Notes: a model not told the origin generated them from the sequence alone. Positions 1 to 4,966 are shown, numbered from the stretch's first letter. The stretch: 6,509 nucleotides of DNA from an uncultured Corynebacterium sp. (GCA_943908385.1 CALTTF010000089.1:1-6509), one strand, 5' to 3'. Translations and numbers: made by a program.

Positions 1-54
1 ACTCTCCACTAGTCGGTAACTGATTTCTCAGTCCAACTAATGGGGAGCAGTTCA
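1..54. mobile_element. Terminus of an IS3-family (IS150-group) insertion sequence, cut by the left window edge
   Basis: Read on the minus strand from 54 leftward, the sequence begins TGAACTGC, then TCCCCATTAG, then TTGGAC. From memory, IS150-group elements of the IS3 family start with TGTACTGCACCC followed by a spacer and GTTGGAC, so the match is close in sequence and spacing. The element would lie to the left, with its outer edge at about 54. A small stem sits just inside it: ACTGA (19-23) pairs with TCAGT (28-32) across a four-base loop. Only one end is visible, so I cannot tell left from right end, see the transposase, or find the target duplication. A decayed solo terminus is also possible. 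Confidence 0.6.
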
Positions 55-185
55 GATGGCGTGGGCGGTTTCGGTCATCGGAGCCAACAGGGCACTGGGG
101 GAGCATCAGGTGTCAGGTGTGCCCACGGGCGGAGGAACAGACAACCGGCACCATGCAGTGGCTCGGTTGCTTTGAGTGCTTCGCC
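55..185. other. Gene-free stretch between the IS end and the immunity-like gene
   Basis: This 131-base stretch lies downstream of the leftward immunity-like gene and next to the IS terminus. I see no convincing coding frame: the plus-strand frame open across it runs into the antisense of the neighbouring gene and has a composition typical of a shadow. There is a short tandem AGGTGTC/AGGTGTG near 108-121 and no clear intrinsic terminator. It may be the remains of a longer region disturbed by IS insertion. Confidence 0.4.
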
Positions 186-608
186 TTACAGCGCCTCGTT
201 CAGGGCAGACCAGCGGCGTGCCCGGTCCTGAGTATCGAACTCCACGTGGATGTAGCGCTCTGGACCAGCGGTGAATCGTGCCCATGAACCGTCTTCGCCC
301 ACACGCTCAGGAGTGCCCAGAGCATTCATGACCTCAGCGCGGGATGCTCGGGGATCGAGGCCGGTGACCACCTCACCCGCCCACGCGGCGAACTCACCCT
401 CAGGCACGGTGACCACCGTGACCATGACGACCACGTGATCTGCGAAGACCACCTCTGCGCCGCGCTTGCTAAAGATGTACGAAAACTCGCCCTCGATGGG
501 GTCGGTGAAGTCGAAGGCGACGCCGATGTGGGCGATGAGGTCATAGACAGGGCTGGTGCCTTCGCGGGCTCCGAGCGCATCGAAGAACACTGTCATTGCG
601 TCACTCAT
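186..608 (-). CDS. Small acidic protein resembling a bacterial immunity protein (function not recognised)
   Basis: This 140-residue soluble acidic protein has no signal peptide or membrane segment. I do not recognise a named family. The arrangement of a hydrophobic beta-rich middle (FADHVVVMVTVVTV), an LGTPERVG turn, then WARF and YIHVEFD near the C-terminus resembles small immunity proteins of polymorphic toxins and pyocins, where a 'lGxPxxxG...W..F...YIHvqF' pattern is common. This is a resemblance only. The ATG at 608 overlaps the 3' end of the upstream ORF as ATGAGTGA and has an AGAGG ribosome site (bases 618-622) 9 bases before it, so translation is probably coupled. The gene order (candidate toxin tail, then this gene) fits a toxin/immunity pair. 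It could equally be an unrelated hypothetical protein. Confidence 0.75.
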   Translation of the reverse strand: MSDAMTVFFDALGAREGTSPVYDLIAHIGVAFDFTDPIEGEFSYIFSKRGAEVVFADHVVVMVTVVTVPEGEFAAWAGEVVTGLDPRASRAEVMNALGTPERVGEDGSWARFTAGPERYIHVEFDTQDRARRWSALNEAL

Positions 609-837
609 TCTTCGCTACCTCTTCTCCGAAACCTCGTGTCCTGTTCTGGGCCCGAACGTTCTCGAGGATTGACTGTATCTCTGCTTCGGGCATCCCGCGG
701 CTATGCAACTCAGCTGCATGGTGCTCGAGGTCCTTGTCGGCGGCAGTTGCGAGGTCGGAGGCATCCTCAGCGATCTGCTTTGGTGTGTTGCGGCCACCCG
801 TGGTGCGGGCGAGTTTACCCGGTAGGTTTGACTGCAT
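601..837 (-). CDS. Short helical ORF, possible C-terminal remnant of a toxin-like protein
   Basis: From the ATG at 837 this frame encodes 78 residues ending at TGA (601-603). From about residue 20 onward the product is a polar, charged, strongly helical segment (QIAEDASDLA, then AELHSRGMPEAEIQSIL, then GFGEEVAKNE) that reads like genuine protein. The first residues are less convincing. The frame stays open further upstream, but that part is antisense to yaaA and looks like a shadow. It overlaps the next gene by 8 bases, which supports a real translated 3' end. The start is doubtful: its only upstream Shine-Dalgarno-like stretch (GGGGGGAG, 10 bases away) is antisense to yaaA codons 5-7. It may be a complete small gene or the tail of a longer protein, for example a toxin, lost by recombination next to yaaA. 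The family is not recognised. Confidence 0.45.
   Translation of the reverse strand: MQSNLPGKLARTTGGRNTPKQIAEDASDLATAADKDLEHHAAELHSRGMPEAEIQSILENVRAQNRTRGFGEEVAKNE
823..835 (+). promoter_or_regulatory. Probable -10 box for leaderless yaaA transcript
   Basis: TAGGTT at 823-828 fits the actinobacterial TANNNT -10 pattern and lies 7 bases before the ATG at 836. Transcription would therefore start at or next to the A of the start codon. No Shine-Dalgarno sequence precedes that ATG, which agrees with leaderless translation. No convincing -35 box is visible. This is an inference from spacing. Confidence 0.5.
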
Positions 838-1630
838 GCTGATCGTGCTCCCCCCTTCCGAAACCAAGGCTCCCGGCGGCGAGATGGACGGTATTGACGT
901 GTCGTTTCCCGCCCTCGATCCGGTCCGCGCCAAGATCATGGACGACCTCGCTGCCCTCAGCGTCGACGACATGATGACCGCGCTCAAACTCCCCGCCACC
1001 AAGCGCGACGAAGCCGCCGAGAACCTCGAACTGCGCACAGCGCCCGTCATGCCCGCCATCTACCGCTACACGGGCGTGCTTTACGACGCCCTCGATGCCA
1101 GCTCCCTCCCCTCCTCCTCCCTGGGACACCTCGCTATCGGCTCCGCCCTCTTCGGTGTCGTCCGCGCCGGCGACACCATCCCCCGCTACCGGCTGTCCGG
1201 CGGGTCGAAGCTCCCGGCCCGCGACGGCAGCGTGCCCACCATGAAGGCCCGGTGGGGGTCCGCCATCACCGATGCTCTTCTCGAGGTGGCCGCAGGTGCG
1301 GGTGTTGGCTCTTCTGCTGGCTCTTCTGCGGACTCGAGCCTGATCGTGGACATGCGCTCCGGCGCCTACCAGCAGCTCGGCCCCGTGCCCGGCGCGGTCA
1401 CCGTCCGTGTCGAGTCGGTGCAGGAGGACGGTACGCGTAAGGTCGTCAGCCACTTCAACAAGCACTACAAGGGCGAGCTCGCCCGCGTCCTGGCCACCGC
1501 GCCCGATGCCGACTCAGTGGACGACATCGAGGGAGTCGCCGCTATCGCCGAGGCCGCCGGGATGACGGTGGAGCTGCCCGGGGACGACGCGAAGGGCAAG
1601 GACGCGAACCAGCTCATCCTCGTCGTGTGA
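836..1630 (+). CDS. yaaA: YaaA/DUF328 family peroxide stress protein
   Basis: This 264-residue cytoplasmic protein belongs to the YaaA (DUF328/UPF0246) family. In E. coli, YaaA is induced by hydrogen peroxide and limits free intracellular iron, protecting DNA from Fenton damage; structural work describes a DNA-binding helix-hairpin-helix fold. Family hallmarks are present in order: LPPSETK at residues 5-11, RYTGVLYDAL at 77-86, SALFGVVRAGDTIPRYRLS at 103-121, VDMRSGAY at 171-178 and SHFNKHYKGELAR at 205-217. The ATG at 836 is chosen because MLIVLPPSETK is the usual N-terminus; the longer upstream frame adds unconserved residues. An unusual Ser/Gly/Ala insert at 154-168 contains a tandem duplication. 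The gene is probably transcribed alone and without a leader, and it converges on the DUF559 gene across a large inverted repeat. Confidence 0.93.
   Translation: MLIVLPPSETKAPGGEMDGIDVSFPALDPVRAKIMDDLAALSVDDMMTALKLPATKRDEAAENLELRTAPVMPAIYRYTGVLYDALDASSLPSSSLGHLAIGSALFGVVRAGDTIPRYRLSGGSKLPARDGSVPTMKARWGSAITDALLEVAAGAGVGSSAGSSADSSLIVDMRSGAYQQLGPVPGAVTVRVESVQEDGTRKVVSHFNKHYKGELARVLATAPDADSVDDIEGVAAIAEAAGMTVELPGDDAKGKDANQLILVV
1307..1330 (+). repeat. 12-bp in-frame tandem duplication inside yaaA
   Basis: GGCTCTTCTGCT (1307-1318) is followed directly by GGCTCTTCTGCG (1319-1330). The two units are in frame and encode Gly-Ser-Ser-Ala twice (residues 158-165), within a flexible-looking segment between the conserved Trp140 region and VDMRSGAY. 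The near identity of the units at the DNA level suggests a recent slippage event. Confidence 0.85.
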
Positions 1631-1689
1631 GAGGGGGCTGGGCGCCGGCGGCGGGCGGCGTCGATAAGCGTGCTCGTGCGCGCTGAGGG

Positions 1690-1791
1690 AGGTTTGCCTT
1701 TTGTGGTTTGCCTTTTGCACGCCGAGAGCCGCAAAACCCCAGTTCGCGGAAGCCGGAAACTCGCAAAAGGCAAACCACAAAAGGCAAACCT
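1690..1791. repeat. Perfect 29-bp inverted repeat built from four copies of a 14-bp unit; possible bidirectional terminator or MITE-like element
   Basis: The left arm (1690-1718) and right arm (1763-1791) are exact reverse complements over 29 bases, separated by 44 bases. Each arm is itself a tandem pair: GGTTTGCCTTTTG occurs at 1691-1703 and 1705-1717, and its complement CAAAAGGCAAACC at 1764-1776 and 1778-1790. RNA from either strand could form a 29-bp hairpin. The 44-base loop can add only a weak CCGC/GCGG stem (1729-1732 with 1746-1749). The position between two convergent genes suits a bidirectional terminator, but neither outer edge is followed by a T tract. The internal tandem structure is unusual for a terminator and could instead mark a miniature mobile element or a protein-binding array. 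No target duplication is apparent. Confidence 0.9.
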
Positions 1792-1828
1792 GGTAATCGA
1801 TCGCCGTTACACGCCGGATCGTTGACCA

Positions 1829-2731
1829 TTACGAAACAGCATGTGCGCGCCTGATCCGCTCCACGAACCCCTGCGGATCCCGCCGCAACTCCTGCGGCGA
1901 CACACGGCGCACCAGATAACCGCGGTCCTGCAACTGGTTCTCCCGTGCGCGTTCCGAACGCAATGTCTCATCTACCGGCTTGTAGGTGACCCCGTCGTAT
2001 TTTTCCTGCCCGTCAACTTCGACGATCACCCGTCCGACGAGCAGGTCAACGCGAAACCTCCCGATCTGCACCTGCGCGCGTACCTCAAGGCCCGCCTCGA
2101 TCAGAAGCCCCCGGGCATAGCTCTCGTAAGGCGACTCCGAGCAATCGAATGCGTGACGGACCACCTCTCGAACCGTCCCGACGCCCTTCCGCCCGCGCAT
2201 ACGTCTAACTTCGGTCTTCAACTGATTCCGAGTCGCGACCCCGTGTCCCAAGAGCCAGTCCACGGCCACAAGCCCTTCGAGAAATCCGTGGCGCGCCGCG
2301 ATATCCAGGGCAGTGCGCACATAGGTCGTCATGTACATGCCGTGGACTTCCGCGAAGGTGTCGGCGAGGAAGCCGTCGCGGTAATAAACAACCCCTTGCG
2401 GCCATTTCGATTTTGGCGGCAAAGCTCCCGAGGGGAGCATGAGCTCGACCTTTTCCTCCGCGGGAGGTACTACCCACATCCCAAGCAGCCGCGCAGCCGA
2501 CCGCCCGCACACTACCGCTCGTGGCGCACCGGCCGCTACTGCGGCGGCGGTGATCCATTTCTGTTCATAAGCTTCCAACGCTGAATAGAGATCGCGCGGC
2601 AAAGCGAACCTCGGAGACAGCTCGACGAGTTCCCCCTCAATGATTTGGCGTCCTTGTTCGCGATTTCCAGAAGCTGCCGCCCGAGTGGACACTAACGCCC
2701 CGATAAGCTCTCTTGCTTTGTCTGTGTTCAT
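1829..2731 (-). CDS. DUF559-domain, PD-(D/E)XK endonuclease-like protein with AbiEi-like N-terminal region
   Basis: The product is a 300-residue soluble protein. The C-terminal part (about 198-295) resembles DUF559/Vsr-like nuclease folds: SPYESYAR (Glu203), then RFRVDLLVGRVIVEVDGQEKY with Asp229 and Glu238-Val-Asp240, and Lys244 nearby. These are candidate PD-(D/E)XK metal ligands, with Asp where the motif often has Lys. The N-terminal part, including CGRSAARLLGM (75-85) and YVRTALDIAARHG (137-149), matches the layout of actinobacterial proteins annotated as AbiEi-like (type IV antitoxin) plus DUF559. The substrate and role are unknown. The ATG at 2731 is preferred over the in-frame ATG at 2809 because GGGGGAG lies 3-4 bases upstream and the longer form would overlap the divergent gene's palindrome and start. 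No partner AbiEii-type toxin gene is adjacent. The gene may act in DNA repair, defence or a mobile context. Confidence 0.75.
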   Translation of the reverse strand: MNTDKARELIGALVSTRAAASGNREQGRQIIEGELVELSPRFALPRDLYSALEAYEQKWITAAAVAAGAPRAVVCGRSAARLLGMWVVPPAEEKVELMLPSGALPPKSKWPQGVVYYRDGFLADTFAEVHGMYMTTYVRTALDIAARHGFLEGLVAVDWLLGHGVATRNQLKTEVRRMRGRKGVGTVREVVRHAFDCSESPYESYARGLLIEAGLEVRAQVQIGRFRVDLLVGRVIVEVDGQEKYDGVTYKPVDETLRSERARENQLQDRGYLVRRVSPQELRRDPQGFVERIRRAHAVS

Positions 2732-2780
2732 TTTCTCCCCCGCACCCATTCTTGCACCGTCGCGGTCAGGTGTCTCGTGG

Positions 2781-2798
2781 TGTCCACTACAGTGGACA
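2781..2798. promoter_or_regulatory. Perfect 18-bp palindromic operator over the DUF1648 gene promoter
   Basis: TGTCCACTACAGTGGACA is an exact inverted repeat: arms of 8 bases (2781-2788 and 2791-2798) around AC. It contains TACAGT (2788-2793), a TANNNT -10 candidate placed 6 bases before the GTG at 2800, so transcription could start on the start codon. A regulator bound here would cover the -10 box. The site lies in the 68-base region between the two divergent genes, so it could also affect the DUF559 gene. A GntR/YtrA-type repressor is a reasonable guess for a DUF1648 gene, but no regulator is encoded in the window. One extra half-site, AGTGGACA, occurs at 2684-2691 inside the DUF559 gene. 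Confidence 0.65.
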
Positions 2799-2799
2799 T

Positions 2800-3525
2800 G
2801 TGAATTCACGTGCCTTGTACAGCGTGGCGCTCGGCGTGGCGCTGCTGACGTTCGCTGTCATCGTGCTCCGCTACGACGCGGTGCCCGAGCAGATCCCCAC
2901 GCACATCGGCCCGGCCGGCGAGGTCGACAGCTGGGTGCCCAAGTCCCTTCCCGCCGCGACGTTCGGCGCGTGGTACTCGCTGCTGCTTCTCGCGCTCATC
3001 TACGCGGCGCTTCCGCGTCCGGGCATCGCTTATCGACGAATCCCCGTCTCCCCCACCTCCGAAATCCCATTTTCGGACTCCGCCGCCGACAAAGCCGCAG
3101 CTCTGTTGCGCGTGTCGGACCGTTCACTGGCATGGATTGCGGTGGCGCTCGTCGTGCCGATGTGCCTGCTCGAGTTGACCTTCGTCTTCCCCGAGTATGC
3201 GTCGTACCGCACGGCCGCACTGGTCGTCCTGGGCGTCGGCCTCGTTGCAGCGGTGATCTACACTTTCGTGCTGCTTTCCCGCTGGCCGAAGCAGATGGAG
3301 GCAATGCCCACTGACGACGATGAACGCATCCGCCAGAAGCACTTCGGTGCAGGATCCGGGATGGGCTTCTACAACGAGCCCGACGACCCGATGGTGACGT
3401 GGATATCGCCGTTCAACCAGGGAAAAGTGGATCTGAACTGGGCGCATGCACCGGTGAAGCGGTACGTGCTCGTGGTCGTGGTGCTGCTCGTCGCGGTGTG
3501 CGTCGTTCCGTTCCTCGCTCTCTAA
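2800..3525 (+). CDS. DUF1648-family integral membrane protein
   Basis: This 241-residue membrane protein has about five hydrophobic segments: residues 6-23, 52-71, 110-130, 139-159 and 222-241. After the first segment comes the DUF1648 signature, RYDAVPEQIPTHIGPAGEVD followed by SWVPKS (24-49). A conserved-looking GFYNEPDDPMVTW stretch and a cytoplasmic-type polar region precede the last helix. DUF1648 proteins are often controlled by adjacent GntR-type regulators; some relatives (SdpI group) act in immunity to a toxic peptide, but nothing here shows that role. The GTG at 2800 is chosen because it starts right before the first helix, matches the family N-terminus and sits 6 bases after TACAGT. 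The nearby ATG at 2798 reads directly into a stop. The nuclease gene follows after 25 bases, suggesting co-transcription. Confidence 0.82.
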   Translation: MNSRALYSVALGVALLTFAVIVLRYDAVPEQIPTHIGPAGEVDSWVPKSLPAATFGAWYSLLLLALIYAALPRPGIAYRRIPVSPTSEIPFSDSAADKAAALLRVSDRSLAWIAVALVVPMCLLELTFVFPEYASYRTAALVVLGVGLVAAVIYTFVLLSRWPKQMEAMPTDDDERIRQKHFGAGSGMGFYNEPDDPMVTWISPFNQGKVDLNWAHAPVKRYVLVVVVLLVAVCVVPFLAL

Positions 3526-3536
3526 GCGCGGGCATC

Positions 3537-3542
3537 TGGAGG
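3537..3542 (+). promoter_or_regulatory. Ribosome binding site of the nuclease gene
   Basis: TGGAGG lies 8 bases before the ATG at 3551, within the 25-base gap after the DUF1648 gene. This is a strong site that fixes the start, and it contrasts with the leaderless-type starts of neighbouring genes. It fits translation of an internal operon gene. Confidence 0.75.
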
Positions 3543-3550
3543 CAGTAACG

Positions 3551-4207
3551 ATGAAAAAGTGGATCGCAGGCATCGGAGTAGTTGTGCTCGTGGGTGCTGG
3601 AGCAGCGGCAGCCGTCGTCGCCGGGAGCGGAACGACAGTTGAGCGCGTGATCGACGGCGATACCGTCGACGTGTCCACCTGGTCGGGAACCAAGCGGGTG
3701 AGGTTGCTCAATATCAACGCCCCTGAGCTCGCCCACGACGGTGCCCCTGAAGAGTGCCTCGCTCAGGAAGCCAAGGACCGACTCGAGGCGCTCCTGCCCG
3801 AAGGCACGAAGGTGACGCTCGAATACGACGTGGACCGACAGGACCGGTACGGCCGCGAGCTCGCCGGTGTCTTCGTAGGCGACGACTTCGTCAACGAGCA
3901 GATCGTCAGCGAAGGATTCGCGCACGCGGTGGTCTTTGAACCGAACCGAAAATTCTACGACCGGATCCTCGCCGCCGAGGCCGGCCCGCGGGCGGACCAG
4001 AAAGGGGTCTTTGGTGTCGAGCCAGGGTGTCTCGTCGACGGCGCGCCCGCCCCTGCCGAAGCCCAGGACCAGCCCGCGCCAGCCGACGCCCCCGACACCT
4101 ACACCGGCTGCCGCGCGTACGGCGGGAATTATTCGCTGAACAACGTGGACAAGAACGGCAGGCGCTACGCCAAGATCGACTGCGACACAAAAGAACAGAT
4201 CGGCTAG
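3551..4207 (+). CDS. Staphylococcal-nuclease-like (thermonuclease) protein, membrane-anchored or secreted
   Basis: The 218-residue product starts with MKKW and a hydrophobic segment (5-24), an uncleaved anchor or signal peptide without a lipobox. The SNase domain covers about 28-155. VIDGDTVDV (33-41), RLLNINAPE (51-59) and DRYGRELAG (98-106) align with S. aureus nuclease so that the catalytic Arg35, Glu43 and Arg87 correspond to Arg51, Glu59 and Arg102, and calcium ligand Asp21 to Asp37. The second calcium ligand, Asp40, is replaced by Asn56, which may change metal affinity. A Pro/Ala-rich linker (162-178) leads to a C-terminal module with two cysteines (CRAYGGNYSL and KIDC) that may form a disulfide outside the cell. 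Probable role: extracytoplasmic cleavage of DNA or RNA. It probably shares a transcript with the upstream membrane protein gene. Confidence 0.9.
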   Translation: MKKWIAGIGVVVLVGAGAAAAVVAGSGTTVERVIDGDTVDVSTWSGTKRVRLLNINAPELAHDGAPEECLAQEAKDRLEALLPEGTKVTLEYDVDRQDRYGRELAGVFVGDDFVNEQIVSEGFAHAVVFEPNRKFYDRILAAEAGPRADQKGVFGVEPGCLVDGAPAPAEAQDQPAPADAPDTYTGCRAYGGNYSLNNVDKNGRRYAKIDCDTKEQIG

Positions 4208-4227
4208 CTCCCGCCAAGTCACGCGAA

Positions 4228-4240
4228 TAGCCTGGGAACC
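4228..4240 (+). promoter_or_regulatory. Probable -10 box for a leaderless sirtuin transcript
   Basis: TAGCCT (4228-4233) fits TANNNT and lies exactly 7 bases before the ATG at 4241, the same spacing as in front of yaaA. Only a weak GGGA precedes the start. The 33-base gap after the nuclease gene shows no terminator. Start of transcription at the ATG is an inference. Confidence 0.45.
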
Positions 4241-4966
4241 ATGAGCTTCACGCGCGCACAGGAGATTCTCGCCAACGCTTCGCACATCGAGGTCTTCACC
4301 GGTGCCGGCATGAGCGCGGACAGCGGCATCGCCACCTACCGCGACGCGCAGACGGGGCTGTGGGAGAACGTGGACCCGCAGGATATGGCGTCGACAGACG
4401 CGTGGCACGACGATCCGGACACGATGTTCGCGTGGTACCTGTGGCGCGCGCGCCTCGCGCAGCAGGCGGAGCCGAACGCGGGGCATATCGCGATCGCGCG
4501 CTCGCCGAAAACGACGGTGACCACGCAGAATATCGATAATTTGCACGAGAGAGCGGGAAGCAAGGAGGTCGTGCACCTGCACGGTTCGCTGTTCGAATTC
4601 CGTTGTTCGCTTTGCGACGAACCGTTCACCCGCCCCATCCCCTTCCCCGAGCAGCCCGTCGCTGAGATCACTCCACCGGCATGTCCGGACTGCGGCGGAC
4701 CGGTGAGGCCGGGCGTGGTGTGGTTCGGCGAAGCACTGCCGGAGGTCGAGTGGAAAGAGGCGGAGCGGCGGATGCAGACGGCGGACGCGGTGGTGATCGT
4801 CGGCACCTCAGGCGTGGTCTACCCCGCTGCCGGTCTGCCGCTGCTGGCGCACGCCCGCGAAATCCCCATCATCGAGGTCACGCCGATGCGCACCGACTTA
4901 TCGCACCTTGCCGAGGTCGTCATCGAGGACACGGCGGCGAATACGCTACCCAAGCTTCTGGGCTAG
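4241..4966 (+). CDS. Class III (CobB/SIRT5-type) sirtuin, NAD-dependent protein lysine deacylase
   Basis: This 241-residue cytoplasmic enzyme removes acyl groups from protein lysines using NAD, giving nicotinamide and O-acyl-ADP-ribose. All core motifs are present: GAGMSADSGI (21-30) and TYRD (32-35) for NAD binding, TQNID (95-99), catalytic His114 in HLHG, four zinc cysteines in two pairs (122/125 and 148/151), VVWFGEALP (159-167) and GTSGVVYPAAGLP. Tyr66 and Arg69 in WYLWR form the Y-x-x-R pair that in SIRT5 and E. coli CobB binds the carboxylate of succyl/malonyl-lysine, so desuccinylase activity is likely alongside deacetylation. Targets such as acetyl-CoA synthetase are known for bacterial CobB, but no such gene is adjacent. 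The length is normal and the domain complete. The stop shares CTAG with the convergent methyltransferase gene. Confidence 0.94.
   Translation: MSFTRAQEILANASHIEVFTGAGMSADSGIATYRDAQTGLWENVDPQDMASTDAWHDDPDTMFAWYLWRARLAQQAEPNAGHIAIARSPKTTVTTQNIDNLHERAGSKEVVHLHGSLFEFRCSLCDEPFTRPIPFPEQPVAEITPPACPDCGGPVRPGVVWFGEALPEVEWKEAERRMQTADAVVIVGTSGVVYPAAGLPLLAHAREIPIIEVTPMRTDLSHLAEVVIEDTAANTLPKLLG

Noticed and set aside
40..231. Plus-strand open frame of 63 residues beginning in the IS terminus
   Set aside because: Serine/glycine/arginine-rich, overlaps the immunity-like gene on the other strand, and no ribosome site or family was seen.
596..835. Extended N-terminus (80 residues) of YaaA in the same frame
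   Set aside because: The conserved MLIVLPPSETK start lies at 836 with a -10 box 7 bases before it; the extra residues are antisense to the small minus-strand genes.
815..1465. Minus-strand open frame of 216 residues opposite yaaA
   Set aside because: Its Gly/Ala/His/Val-rich composition is that of an antisense shadow of the strongly conserved YaaA frame.
1657..1670. 14-base match GGCGTCGATAAGCG repeated at 5866-5879
   Set aside because: The second copy is ordinary coding sequence (ALIDA on the minus strand) and a single 14-base match in a GC-rich window can occur by chance.
1690..1791. CRISPR array interpretation of the repeated 14-bp units
   Set aside because: Only two tandem units per arm without spacers, in opposite orientations; this is an inverted repeat, not a CRISPR.
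1841..2584. Plus-strand open frame of 247 residues opposite the DUF559 gene
   Set aside because: It is antisense to a gene with nuclease-like motifs; its Pro/Arg/His-rich product shows no domain and it has no convincing start signal.
2732..2809. Longer N-terminus (26 extra residues) for the DUF559 protein
   Set aside because: It would run through the palindrome and the divergent gene's start, lacks a ribosome site, and the extra residues are not protein-like, whereas the ATG at 2731 has GGGGGAG just upstream.
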